Part shown: piece after piece, positions 30,420 through 39,479 of the stretch
How the letters are laid out: each line of letters starts with the position of its first letter
How positions within the stretch are numbered: the first letter of the stretch is position 1
Assembly: GCA_947628185.1 (NCBI GenBank)
Contig: CANQYW010000003.1
Span: 1-64,000, forward strand
Length of the DNA stretch: 64,000 bases
Origin: an uncultured Oscillospiraceae bacterium
GTDB taxonomy: Bacteria > Bacillota > Clostridia > Oscillospirales > Oscillospiraceae
Direction of reading: 5' to 3'
The notes under the pieces: model-generated
The model's database searches: none
The model's input: only the letters and a program-made list of their open reading frames with translations
What the model was told of the DNA's origin: nothing
Program-made: the position numbers and the translations under genes

Positions 30420-31478
30420 ATGCCGTATCCAAAGCCGTTGATGGAGAAGACTTTGAACCGCCAATACGCGGCCTCGGGGCTCAGCGGGGAGCAGATAGAA
30501 TTTCTAAAGAAGTTCTTCTTGGCCTGCGCGAACCTCTACGGCGCGCTGATGGCCTCGGACGCCTGGTGGGTCTATACGGAGCTCTCGGAGGAGACTGAGA
30601 CCGTGCGCCTGCGGCGGAAGGACATGTACGCGGCGCTGGGCATACTGCGCCGGGAGGAGGTGCCCTACTACGTCTTTGAGGCGAACGAGGTGTACGCCGA
30701 CGAGAGCCGTGACGAGAGCCGGCGCATCATAGTCCGGCGGGATCTGGTGATCCGCGGGTACGGCAGGTTCCGGGACCTCCGCACCCTCATGGAGGAGTCC
30801 TCCGACAAGCCATTTTACGTGCCGAAGGACTTCTTAGAGTACGCCACCATGCCGGAGAGCCCGGAGGAGGCGGAGTTTTTAAAGTTCCTCGGGGGCATGA
30901 GGTCCACCCGGCCGGAGTTCAAGACCGAGTGGGCCATAATGCGTTTCTGCCCCTATAGGGGCAAGCTCCTCTCCGAGTTCTCCTACATAAGCAGCAACGA
31001 CCAATTTGAGCTGTCCCGCCTCAAGGGGGAGTTCCCGGAGTGGAGGGGCAACCCCAAGAGGGCCGCGGAGTTTGAGGCGAAACTCAACAGCATCACCGCC
31101 GACAGGTACCTGGTGGACCGCTTTAAGCGGCGGATAAACATTGGCAATCTCTCCTACGGGAACGTGGTGGGGAGTTTCTTCTACGACCTCAACTCCATGG
31201 GCGTGGCGATGACGGAGGAGGTCGTGGGCGGCGCCATGCATGGCATGGAGGAGCTAAACGACAGCCTGCACCTCTGGTGCAACCGGGGCTGGACGCCGAA
31301 GGAGCTCAACTGCCACACCGCGGTGCGGGTGACCGCCATCCCGGAGCTGACCGCCCAGCTCGTATCCCTCTTTGACCACAGTTTCGCGGATCTGGAGGAG
31401 CTGTTGTACGATTTAGATTCCCCGGACGACGACGAGGATCTCGACTTTGACTTCGACGACGACGACTCGGATGAATAA
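30420..31478 (+). CDS. Hypothetical protein with Asp/Glu-rich C-terminal tail
   Basis: 352-aa ORF with own promoter and terminator; tail DSPDDDEDLDFDFDDDDSDE; no family recognised. Confidence 0.8.
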   Translation: MPYPKPLMEKTLNRQYAASGLSGEQIEFLKKFFLACANLYGALMASDAWWVYTELSEETETVRLRRKDMYAALGILRREEVPYYVFEANEVYADESRDESRRIIVRRDLVIRGYGRFRDLRTLMEESSDKPFYVPKDFLEYATMPESPEEAEFLKFLGGMRSTRPEFKTEWAIMRFCPYRGKLLSEFSYISSNDQFELSRLKGEFPEWRGNPKRAAEFEAKLNSITADRYLVDRFKRRINIGNLSYGNVVGSFFYDLNSMGVAMTEEVVGGAMHGMEELNDSLHLWCNRGWTPKELNCHTAVRVTAIPELTAQLVSLFDHSFADLEELLYDLDSPDDDEDLDFDFDDDDSDE

Positions 31479-31494
31479 TACTGAGTTTATAATT

Positions 31495-31531
31495 GACGGG
31501 AGCCGGTGTAGATCCGACTCCCGTCATTTTG
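31495..31531. terminator. Intrinsic terminator
   Basis: GACGGGAGCCGG / TCCGACTCCCGTC stem followed by ATTTTG. Confidence 0.75.
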
Positions 31532-31542
31532 TCTATCGGCGG

Positions 31543-32022
31543 TCATTTTCTGGCCCTGTTGGCCTTGCCAGTGACCTCAGTGACGCGGAGGCGGAAGACG
31601 CGGGTGGCCGGGAGGGCGGGGAGGTTCACCGGGAAGTCCTCACGGCGGTAGTGGTCCAATATTAGTCTCAGGGCCCCCACCTTCTCCTCCTCCGGCACCG
31701 GCTCTATGATCCCCCGGCCAATGACGCTCGCGTATCTCATGGTGCACTTGCCGGTTGCCGCGTCCGTCACGAGCTCGTGGCCGCAGTCCATCTCAAAGCT
31801 GGCCCGGTTGTCGCGGGCCATGAGCTCCAGCTTTTTGCCGGAAGTCGCGCTGTGGAAGTATAGGACTATCTCCCCCTCCTCCAGCCGGAGGCCGAAGTTC
31901 AGGGGCACTATGTAGGGGTAGTCTATGTCATTGAGGGCCAGGCGGCAGACATCGCAGCGGCGAATTATGTCAACCATCTCCTCAAAGTCCCCTATCTCCC
32001 GGTCGCGTCTCCGCATAGTCAC
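31543..32022 (-). CDS. Pyridoxamine 5'-phosphate oxidase family protein (NimA-like)
   Basis: CDVCRLALNDIDYPYIVPLNFGLRLEEGEIVLYFHSATSGKKLELM. Confidence 0.85.
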   Translation of the reverse strand: MTMRRRDREIGDFEEMVDIIRRCDVCRLALNDIDYPYIVPLNFGLRLEEGEIVLYFHSATSGKKLELMARDNRASFEMDCGHELVTDAATGKCTMRYASVIGRGIIEPVPEEEKVGALRLILDHYRREDFPVNLPALPATRVFRLRVTEVTGKANRARK

Positions 32023-33143
32023 ACCCCCGCCTCCAGGCCGTTCACCTCCACCGTGGCGCCCACGGGGATGAGGATGTACTTGCGGCCGTCTATGACTCGG
32101 GACTCCAGTTTAAATGACTCCTCCTGGGCGGCGGTGACGGTGAGCTCCTCCGAGCGGACAACGAGGCGTTTCTCGTCTATGACGTTCTCTGGGCGTATGA
32201 CGGCCCCCTCGCCAAAGGAACTGAGGCAGCGCTCACGGAAAGTCCCCACCGCCGCCTCGGAGACGCCAACGTCCGCGAGCATGTCGCCCACCTCCCGGGC
32301 GGTGACGGCCAGGGCCTCCCCGGACTTCTCCTCCCGGTGCTCCCGGATGAGGGCCGCCAGGCGCTCATTGACGGACCGCACCACCTCAAAGCCGCACTCA
32401 TCCCCCAGGGCCTCCCCGAGGGCCGCCTCGAACGCCTCCCGCTGCTCCCCGGCGGACATGGGGAGGTCCGCGTTGAAGAGCCCCGCTATGAGGTCCGCGT
32501 GGGTGTCCGAGGGGTCGCGGGTGTAAAAGAGGGCGTTGTAGATGTTGGCGGCCCGGTCGTCAAAGGCCGGGAACATGAAACCCATCTCCGTGGGGGCCAC
32601 CACCTGGCCCGTCACGGTGGAGTGGAACTCGTTGTCCCCGGGGAAGAACTGTAACTCCGGTTTCACGTCCCTCGTGGGGCAGACGGCGCAGATGATGTAG
32701 TTAAAGACATCCTCGGAGTCCCCGGCGGAGCCGTCACGGCGCTTTTTGGGGACGTCGTAGGAGTCGGCGGCCAGGAGAATGACGTAGTTTGAGTCCTCCA
32801 TGTCCGCGTTCTCTATTATCCTCCTATAGAGCGCCTCCCGGGCCTCGGGGTCGGAGAGTTTTGAATCCCTGAGGCGCATGAGCAGATCGTGCTCCGGGCT
32901 CCCCGCCGCCTGCTGGGTGGTGAAGACGATGTCGATGAGGTTCCGGCCCAGGGCCCCGGACATGGACTTCTTCAAGAGCCCCAAGTACTTCTCCTGCTCC
33001 GCCTGGGGCATGAGGGCCAGGGACTCATCTATGTAGGCTATTATCTCACGGTTGGTGTTCACGTAGCAGCCGTAGATCCTGCTTATGGCGACCCGGTCCG
33101 CCCTGAAGTGGCGGCGGAGCTCGCCTATCTCCTTTTGTGTCAT
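32019..33143 (-). CDS. DUF4317 family protein
   Basis: MTQKEIGELRRHFRADRVAISRIYGCYVNTNREII...GRNLIDIVFTTQQ; ATG at 33143 preferred. Confidence 0.85.
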   Translation of the reverse strand: MTQKEIGELRRHFRADRVAISRIYGCYVNTNREIIAYIDESLALMPQAEQEKYLGLLKKSMSGALGRNLIDIVFTTQQAAGSPEHDLLMRLRDSKLSDPEAREALYRRIIENADMEDSNYVILLAADSYDVPKKRRDGSAGDSEDVFNYIICAVCPTRDVKPELQFFPGDNEFHSTVTGQVVAPTEMGFMFPAFDDRAANIYNALFYTRDPSDTHADLIAGLFNADLPMSAGEQREAFEAALGEALGDECGFEVVRSVNERLAALIREHREEKSGEALAVTAREVGDMLADVGVSEAAVGTFRERCLSSFGEGAVIRPENVIDEKRLVVRSEELTVTAAQEESFKLESRVIDGRKYILIPVGATVEVNGLEAGV

Positions 33144-33277
33144 TGTATGCCTCCTGTTAAAAAAGTGCAAAAAGATGATATCACAACGGGGCACAGGTTT
33201 CAACGGACAAAATAGACAAATCCGCCGTCCCATGGTATAATAACCACATATCAGGCAAAGGATCAAAGATCACCTCT

Positions 33278-34102
33278 ATGAAACACTCAGGTTACACCAC
33301 AACTAAGATCGCCATCCCCACGCCCCAGTGGGAGATGCCGGCGCTTTTGTTCCGCCCTCAGAACGCCCGGAACGCCCCCGGCGTCCTCTGGATACACGGC
33401 GGCGGGTACATGACCGGGATGCCGGGGATGGTGTACATAACCCGGGCTCTCTCCCTCGTTCAGAAGTTCGGGGCGGTGGTGCTCTCGCCGAAGTACCGCC
33501 TCTCCGCGAGGGCCAGATACCCCGGGGCTCTCATAGACTGCCGCTATGCCCTCCTCTACCTCCGGGACCACGCGGAGGAGCTGGGCGTGGACGCGGAGCG
33601 CATAATGGTGGGCGGCGAGAGCGCGGGCGGGGGCCTCACGGCGGCGCTCTGCATCGACTGCCGCAACCGTGGTGACGTGGGCATAGCCTTCCAGATGCCG
33701 TTATACCCGATGCTGGACGACCGGGACACCGACTCCTCCCGGGATAACCACGCCTTTATGTGGAACACGCCGCTCAATCACTTGGGCTGGCACGCATACC
33801 TCGGGGGGAACTACGGCCACGACGTGCCCCCCACCGCCGCCCCGGCAAGGGAGACAGACTACCGCGGCCTCCCCCCGGCATACACATTCGTTGGGAGTAG
33901 GGAGCCATTCTACTGCGAGACGGTGAGGTACATTGAAAACCTCCGGGCCGCCGGTGTGGAGGCGAATTTGGACGTCTACGACACCAGCGTCCACGCCTTT
34001 GACATCATGCTGCCCAACTCCGCCCTCGCCAAGACCGCCTGCGCGGAGTTCGAGCGGCAGTTTAAGTACGCCGCGGAGCACTACAGGGCGAGACAGCCGT
34101 GA
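33278..34102 (+). CDS. Alpha/beta hydrolase-fold esterase/lipase
   Basis: HGGGYMTG oxyanion motif, GGESAGGGLTAAL nucleophile elbow. Confidence 0.87.
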   Translation: MKHSGYTTTKIAIPTPQWEMPALLFRPQNARNAPGVLWIHGGGYMTGMPGMVYITRALSLVQKFGAVVLSPKYRLSARARYPGALIDCRYALLYLRDHAEELGVDAERIMVGGESAGGGLTAALCIDCRNRGDVGIAFQMPLYPMLDDRDTDSSRDNHAFMWNTPLNHLGWHAYLGGNYGHDVPPTAAPARETDYRGLPPAYTFVGSREPFYCETVRYIENLRAAGVEANLDVYDTSVHAFDIMLPNSALAKTACAEFERQFKYAAEHYRARQP

Positions 34103-34124
34103 TTTATTTTGGGGAGGTGAACCC

Positions 34125-36263
34125 ATGGAACTAAACTTGAACGCGGAACAGCTCTCCGCCGTCACCGCCACCGAGGGGTACGTGCGGGTCATAGCCGGGG
34201 CGGGCTCCGGGAAGACGAGGGCCCTCACAAATAGGTTCGCGTTCCTCGTAAACGAGATGGGGATACTGCCCCGGAACATTCTCTGCGTGACCTTCACAAA
34301 CAAGGCCGCCAGCGAGATGCGCCAGCGGATACACAACCTCACCGGCGACCAGGACACGGGGTACATTAATACCTTCCACGGCTTTTGCGTCTCGGTGCTC
34401 CAGGAGGACAGCTACGCCCTCGGGTACCCCAAGAGCTTTCTCGTGCTCGACAACAGCGACATCGACACCATGCTCGCCGTCATATACGCGGAGCGGGGCC
34501 TCACCATGCGGGACATGACCTTCTCGGACGCCCGGGACATGATAGAGATACAAAAGCTCTTTAAAAGGCCGGACTATTACCTCGATGTCCTGGACCTCTC
34601 CATTGACGCCCTCAGGGAGAAGTACCTAAGCGCAAATAAGGCGTCGGACATCATCTTCTACGGCTACCTATACGAGGCCAAGAAGTGTTTCGGTCTCGAC
34701 TACAACGACCTCATCATCTTCACCCTCCACATCTTCGAGAAGTACCCGGAGATACGCCAAAAGTGGCAGGAGAGGCTTGAGTACATCATGATAGACGAGT
34801 TCCAGGACATTGACGACCTCCAGTACCGGCTCATGGAGGTCCTCTGCGCCTACCACAGGAACCTCTTCATCGTTGGGGACCCGGACCAGACCATCTACAC
34901 CTGGCGGGGGGCCAACGTTAAGTACCTACTGGAGTTCGATGAGAAGTTCCCGGGGACAAAGACCATCATGATGCTCAAAAATTACCGCTCCACGCCGGAG
35001 ATATTATCCGCCGCCAACTCCCTCATAGGCCGGAACGTCCACCGGATAAAAAAGGACCTCCAGCCGGTGCTGCCCAGCGGCCCCCAAGTGACATTCCACT
35101 CAGCCGCCACGGCGGCGAGGGAGGCGGAGTGGATAGTCTCTGAGATCATAAATCTCCAGGAGAGCGGCGTCCCCTACCGGGACATCACCGTCCTCTACCG
35201 GGCCCACTATGTGACGAGGGCCCTGGAGGAGGCGATGCTGGCAAACTCCCTCCCCTACCACATCTACAGCGGCGTGCCCTTCTTCGGGCGCGGTGAGATA
35301 AAAGACGCCCTCGCGTACCTGCGCATGATAGTGGCCCGGGACGACCTGTCCTTCCGGCGCATTGTGAACGTCCCCAAGCGCAACGTGGGCCAACGGCGGA
35401 TAAAATTCCTTGAGGACTACGCCGCGGAGCACAACATCACCCTCTACGCCGCCCTCCGGGAGACGCTGGAGGACGGTATCTTCAAGGGGACGAAGGCGGG
35501 GGCCTTTATAAGGCTCATCGAGGACCTCTCCCAGAATTGGGAGGCGCGGTCCGTCTCGGACCTCCTCTCCGCCGTCCTCAACGAGAGCGGCTACGAGGCC
35601 ATGCTCCGCACCGAGGGGAGCCAATCGCGGCTCGACAACTTAGCGGAGCTCAAGCAGTCCGTCCGGGACTACGAGAACACCTGCGGGGAGGAGTCCACCG
35701 CCGCCCACTACCTGGCCCACGTGGCGCTATTTACAAATAGCGACGCGGAGACGGAGACGGACAAGGTGAAACTCATGACCATCCACGCCGCCAAGGGGCT
35801 GGAGTTCCCCTACGTCTTCATCTGCGGCATGAACGAGGGGGTCTTCCCCTCCCGGAAGATACGGGACCTCAACGGCATGGAGGAGGAGCGGCGGCTGGCC
35901 TTCGTGGCCATGACGCGGGCCCAGAGGCGGCTCTACCTCTCCGGCGCGGAGGGGCGGAACCTGGACGGCTCGCCCCGCTACCCCTCCCGGTTCGTCCTGG
36001 ACATCTCCCCCGAGCTCATCGACTTCACCCCGCCCCCCAACGAGGGGCTAATTCGGGAGGCCCGGGAGTACATACGCTCCAGCGAGAAATATATGCCGGA
36101 GGACATAAGCGCCTCCCTCCTGCCCGTGGGCGCCCGCGTCCGCCACGCATACCTCGGCGACGGGGTGATAGTTGACCGGGACCCGGAGGGGTATCTCATA
36201 AAATTCGACGCTCTCGACACGCCGCGAAAGATATCCCTCAAGGTGAAACTCGCGAAAATATAA
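34125..36263 (+). CDS. pcrA: UvrD/PcrA-type ATP-dependent DNA helicase
   Basis: AGAGSGKTRAL, ILCVTFTNKAASEMRQR, IMIDEFQDIDDLQYRL, VGDPDQTIYTWRGA, MTIHAAKGLEFPYVFICGM; ATG at 34125 (ORF-track start 33933 overlaps the upstream gene). Confidence 0.93.
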   Translation: MELNLNAEQLSAVTATEGYVRVIAGAGSGKTRALTNRFAFLVNEMGILPRNILCVTFTNKAASEMRQRIHNLTGDQDTGYINTFHGFCVSVLQEDSYALGYPKSFLVLDNSDIDTMLAVIYAERGLTMRDMTFSDARDMIEIQKLFKRPDYYLDVLDLSIDALREKYLSANKASDIIFYGYLYEAKKCFGLDYNDLIIFTLHIFEKYPEIRQKWQERLEYIMIDEFQDIDDLQYRLMEVLCAYHRNLFIVGDPDQTIYTWRGANVKYLLEFDEKFPGTKTIMMLKNYRSTPEILSAANSLIGRNVHRIKKDLQPVLPSGPQVTFHSAATAAREAEWIVSEIINLQESGVPYRDITVLYRAHYVTRALEEAMLANSLPYHIYSGVPFFGRGEIKDALAYLRMIVARDDLSFRRIVNVPKRNVGQRRIKFLEDYAAEHNITLYAALRETLEDGIFKGTKAGAFIRLIEDLSQNWEARSVSDLLSAVLNESGYEAMLRTEGSQSRLDNLAELKQSVRDYENTCGEESTAAHYLAHVALFTNSDAETETDKVKLMTIHAAKGLEFPYVFICGMNEGVFPSRKIRDLNGMEEERRLAFVAMTRAQRRLYLSGAEGRNLDGSPRYPSRFVLDISPELIDFTPPPNEGLIREAREYIRSSEKYMPEDISASLLPVGARVRHAYLGDGVIVDRDPEGYLIKFDALDTPRKISLKVKLAKI

Positions 36264-36267
36264 AAAT

Positions 36268-36304
36268 AAGTTTAGGCCCCCGGAAAACCGGAGGCCCAAA
36301 CTTT
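36268..36304. terminator. Bidirectional terminator between pcrA and rubredoxin
   Basis: AAGTTTAGGCCCCCGG / CCGGAGGCCCAAACTT near-perfect stem, loop AAAA. Confidence 0.85.
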
Positions 36305-36459
36305 TACTCCTCAGAAAATGACTCTTTGCCCGCGCCGCACAGGGGGCAGACAAAATCCTCGGGCAGGTCCTCGAACTTCGTGCCGGGCTCGATGCCGTTG
36401 TCGGGGTCGCCGACTTCCTCGTCGTACACCCAGCCGCAGAGGTCACAGACGTATTTCAT
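36304..36459 (-). CDS. Rubredoxin
   Basis: Manual translation [51 protein letters not shown], two CxxCG motifs; below ORF-track cutoff. Confidence 0.95.
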   Translation of the reverse strand: MKYVCDLCGWVYDEEVGDPDNGIEPGTKFEDLPEDFVCPLCGAGKESFSEE

Positions 36460-36631
36460 GGTGCTCTCCTTCCTAAATATGTATTTCCCTCCTGGGTGGT
36501 ACTATTCTACCACCTTTCGCGTTCCGGCGCAAGAGCGGGGAAAATAAATCGCCAGCTGCCTCATTTTTCCTTGTCTATGCAAATATGTCACGTTATTTAA
36601 GAAATTACCCCGGATTTTCGGCGAAATAAGT

Positions 36632-36660
36632 TTGGATTTTTCTTAAAAAAGTGGTATAAT
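36632..36660 (+). promoter_or_regulatory. Predicted sigma-A promoter for the CarD-like gene
   Basis: TTGGAT-17 bp-TATAAT. Confidence 0.7.
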
Positions 36661-36697
36661 GTAGTTAACGACGTTTTGCATTGAAAGGGGCCCGGGT

Positions 36698-37198
36698 ATG
36701 TACAGCATCGGTGAGAGGATAGTTTATGGTTCGGTAGGCGTTTGTGAGGTAGTGGCAATAGGCAAATTGGACATCCCCGGGGCGAAGAAGGACGTGGATT
36801 ACTACACCCTCTCCCCCCTCTATGACTCCAGTAAGGTGTTCGCGCCGGTGAACACCAGCGTCTTCACCCGCCCGGTGCTGACGCGGGAGGAGGCTCTGGA
36901 GCTCATCGACCGCATACCCTCCGTGGAGGGCGTGATCTTTGAGAATAGCAACCCCCGGGTGCTAAACGAGCACTACCAGGGCTATTTAAAGAGCGGCGAC
37001 TGCATGGACCTCGTGCGGGTCATCCGGGCCGTCTACGCCAAGGCCATCCACGCCAAGGAGCGGGGCCGCAAGCTGGGCCAGGTGGACATGCGCAACATGA
37101 AGAAGGCCGAGGACATGCTCCACAACGAGCTGGCCGTGGCCCTGGGTCTCGCCCCCTGCGAGGTGAGAGGGTTCATCGCGGACAGAATTGCGGTATGA
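36698..37198 (+). CDS. CarD/CdnL/TRCF-domain transcriptional regulator
   Basis: MYSIGERIVYGSVGVCEVVAIG...YYTLSPLYDSSKVFAPV. Confidence 0.88.
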   Translation: MYSIGERIVYGSVGVCEVVAIGKLDIPGAKKDVDYYTLSPLYDSSKVFAPVNTSVFTRPVLTREEALELIDRIPSVEGVIFENSNPRVLNEHYQGYLKSGDCMDLVRVIRAVYAKAIHAKERGRKLGQVDMRNMKKAEDMLHNELAVALGLAPCEVRGFIADRIAV

Positions 37199-37213
37199 AT
37201 ACTGTCGATAGTC

Positions 37214-37243
37214 TAAAGAGGGGCCGGAAACGGTCCCTTTTAT
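37214..37243 (+). terminator. Intrinsic terminator
   Basis: AGGGGCCG-GAAA-CGGTCCCT followed by TTTATAATTT. Confidence 0.75.
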
Positions 37244-37447
37244 AATTTATACATACTCGTCATTTTCAAATACCTCGCAATCATATTTTCGCGGCCGCGA
37301 TTATATTTTAACGGCGGGCAGCTTTAAAAACAATGACGCATCAGTTTGACGGGGCTCTTCATATCCAACTCCCGGTTGGAAACTCTGTCATGAAAATATT
37401 TTTCCCGGCATCCCACGGGGCGTGTCAGGGGACTTGGAGGCTGGCTT

Positions 37448-38515
37448 ATGAATAATAGGGCTGTAGTCGCCATGAGCGGCGGGGTGGACTCCAGCGTGGC
37501 GGCCATACTCATGAAGGAGCGGGGGTTTGACTGCATCGGGGCCACCATGAGGCTTTATGTGAATGAGGACATCGGCGTCCCACGGGAGCACGCCTGCTGC
37601 ACCCAGGCGGACGCGGAGGACGCCCGTTTCGCGGCCTACGCCATCGGCATCCCCCACTACGTCTTTAACTTTTCCGACACCTTTCGGCGCGAGGTGATGG
37701 ACCGTTTCGCCGCCTCCTACGAGAGGGGCGTCACGCCGAACCCCTGCATCGACTGCAATAAGTATTTGAAGTTCGAGCGGCTCTACCGCCGGGCCAGGGA
37801 GCTGGAGTGCGACTATGTCGTCACCGGCCACTACGCCCGCATAGAGCGGGACGGCGGGCGGTACCTCCTCAAAAAGGCGGCGGACAGTGGGAAGGACCAG
37901 AGCTACGTCCTCTACACCCTGACGCAGGAGCAGCTTGCCCACACCCTCTTCCCCCTGGGGGACTACACGAAGTCGGAGGTGCGGGAGATAGCCGCCCGGC
38001 ACGGCCTCAAGAACGCCCAAAAGCCGGAGAGTCAGGACATCTGTTTCGTCCCCACGGGCAGTTACGCGGAGTTCATCGAGGGGCACACCGGCAAAAAATA
38101 TCCGCCGGGGGACTTCGTGGACAGCGAGGGCAACGTCCTCGGGCGCCACGGCGGGATCATCCGCTACACCCTGGGCCAGCGGCGGGGCCTTGGCATCTCC
38201 GCCCCGGAGCCACTGTATGTGACGGCGATAGATCCCCTGCGCAACACGGTGACGCTTGGCCGGAGCGGGGAACTATACTCCCGGCGCCTCAGGGCGGCGG
38301 AGCTCAACCTCATAGCCCTGGAGAGGATAGAGCGCCCCATGCGCGTGAAGGCGAAGATACGCTACCGCCAGAGCGAGCAGTGGGCGACGGTGGAGCAGAC
38401 GGGCGAGGACACGGCGGAGGTGGTATTCGATGACCCCCAGCGTGCCATAACCCCCGGCCAGGCAGTGGTCCTCTACTCCGGCGACACGGTGATCGGCGGC
38501 GGGAGGATAGAGTGA
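37448..38515 (+). CDS. mnmA: tRNA-specific 2-thiouridylase MnmA
   Basis: AMSGGVDSSVAA, TPNPCIDCNKYLKF, GKDQSYVLYTL, KPESQDICF, LGQRRGLGI. Confidence 0.95.
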   Translation: MNNRAVVAMSGGVDSSVAAILMKERGFDCIGATMRLYVNEDIGVPREHACCTQADAEDARFAAYAIGIPHYVFNFSDTFRREVMDRFAASYERGVTPNPCIDCNKYLKFERLYRRARELECDYVVTGHYARIERDGGRYLLKKAADSGKDQSYVLYTLTQEQLAHTLFPLGDYTKSEVREIAARHGLKNAQKPESQDICFVPTGSYAEFIEGHTGKKYPPGDFVDSEGNVLGRHGGIIRYTLGQRRGLGISAPEPLYVTAIDPLRNTVTLGRSGELYSRRLRAAELNLIALERIERPMRVKAKIRYRQSEQWATVEQTGEDTAEVVFDDPQRAITPGQAVVLYSGDTVIGGGRIE

Positions 38516-38530
38516 GGGGGGCTAACCCCG

Positions 38531-38965
38531 TCATCCCGGCGGGGGACCGTACTCCCGGAGCATCGCCTCTGAGGATATGACCCACTGCTTGCCGAACTTG
38601 CAGACGTCCACGCCGTTTATGAGTTTCCCATACGCGACAGCCTTCCGCAGGGTGCTCTCATTAAGGCCCCAGATCTCGGTGGCGTCACTGAAGGCCATGA
38701 GGCCGTCAAAGGGCGTGGCCACTGCCATGCCGTTCTCCCACAACTCGTCGCAGGAGAGGTCGATGTCGTCATTCCAGACGACTCCGTAACCGCCCACGTC
38801 CGCCCGAACCTCGTAGAATAAGTCCGGGTCCCTCAGTTGCGCGAAGACCGGTATCCGTTCAAAGAGCGGCGCCACGTCGTAGACCTTCGTGCACCCCTCG
38901 GCAAACTGAACGCAGAGCCGGTACCCCGCCATCGGCGAGACCCACTTTATCTTGTGGAACATCAT
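38531..38965 (-). CDS. DUF2442-like domain with C-terminal HTH-like region (antitoxin-like)
   Basis: N-terminal YRLCVQFAEGCTKVYDVAPLF...GYGVVWNDDIDLSCDELWENG; C-terminal EIWGLNESTLRKAVAYGKLINGVDVCKFGKQWVIS. Confidence 0.75.
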   Translation of the reverse strand: MMFHKIKWVSPMAGYRLCVQFAEGCTKVYDVAPLFERIPVFAQLRDPDLFYEVRADVGGYGVVWNDDIDLSCDELWENGMAVATPFDGLMAFSDATEIWGLNESTLRKAVAYGKLINGVDVCKFGKQWVISSEAMLREYGPPPG

Positions 38966-38985
38966 ACGTCACCTCCTTACTTCTT

Positions 38986-39014
38986 ATTATATCACGGTAT
39001 CGTGATTCCTGCAA
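38986..39014 (-). promoter_or_regulatory. Promoter with embedded palindromic operator for the DUF2442-like gene
   Basis: Minus strand TTGCAG-17 bp-TATAAT; ATCACGATACCGTGAT palindrome (38991-39006) fills the spacer. Confidence 0.8.
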
Positions 39015-39028
39015 CAGGGATAAGGAAT

Positions 39029-39060
39029 CGGGACAGGCCGCATGAACCTGTCCCGCTTTA
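39029..39060. terminator. Hairpin/terminator-like element
   Basis: CGGGACAGG / CCTGTCCCG perfect 9-bp stem then CTTTATT. Confidence 0.6.
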
Positions 39061-39136
39061 TTATGCTTTATATCACTTTGGCATGTTCGCCAAATATGTG
39101 CTTGAAAGTTTGTCTATTATGACGGTGAATTTGCTC

Positions 39137-39165
39137 TTGATATTTCGGAATACTTCGTGTATACT
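39137..39165 (+). promoter_or_regulatory. Orphan sigma-A promoter
   Basis: TTGATA-17 bp-TATACT; no gene follows on the plus strand. Confidence 0.75.
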
Positions 39166-39186
39166 ATGATTGTAAAGTATTCCGAA
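39144..39186. promoter_or_regulatory. 12-bp perfect inverted repeat over the orphan promoter
   Basis: TTCGGAATACTT (39144-39155) / AAGTATTCCGAA (39175-39186), 19-bp spacer containing the -10. Confidence 0.85.
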
Positions 39187-39282
39187 GTAGGTCGCACCTT
39201 GAAAACTGAAAAGCCGAAAAAGCCGGCGCTTTTTCTGAAAACCCAAAAAACCCAGTGGTTTTTTTGAAAAGCCAAAAAAGCC

Positions 39283-39366
39283 AAGGACTAAGGACTAAGG
39301 ACTAAGGACTAAGGACTAAGGACAAAGGTCTAAGGACTAAGGACAAAGGTATAGGGACTAAGGACA
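39283..39366 (+). repeat. Tandem heptamer repeat, 12 in-phase units (AAGGACT consensus)
   Basis: AAGGACT x5, AAGGACA, AAGGTCT, AAGGACT, AAGGACA, AAGGTAT, AGGGACT, AAGGACA; 84 bp with no indels. Confidence 0.95.
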
Positions 39367-39479
39367 AAATAAATAAAAAATAATAAAAAATAATTATATT
39401 TTTATTTTCTGACGCTTAAAACGTCTTGGCGTTAGTCTCAGAGCCCGCGGGAGTAGTCCCTCAGCCTGGAAGAGTTAGT

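Noticed and set aside
33933-34124. N-terminal extension of the helicase ORF as given in the ORF track
   Set aside because: Overlaps the hydrolase gene out of frame; ATG at 34125 with a GGGGAGGTG RBS gives the normal PcrA N-terminus.
39283-39366. CRISPR-like array
   Set aside because: Contiguous 7-bp units with no spacers; a simple tandem repeat.
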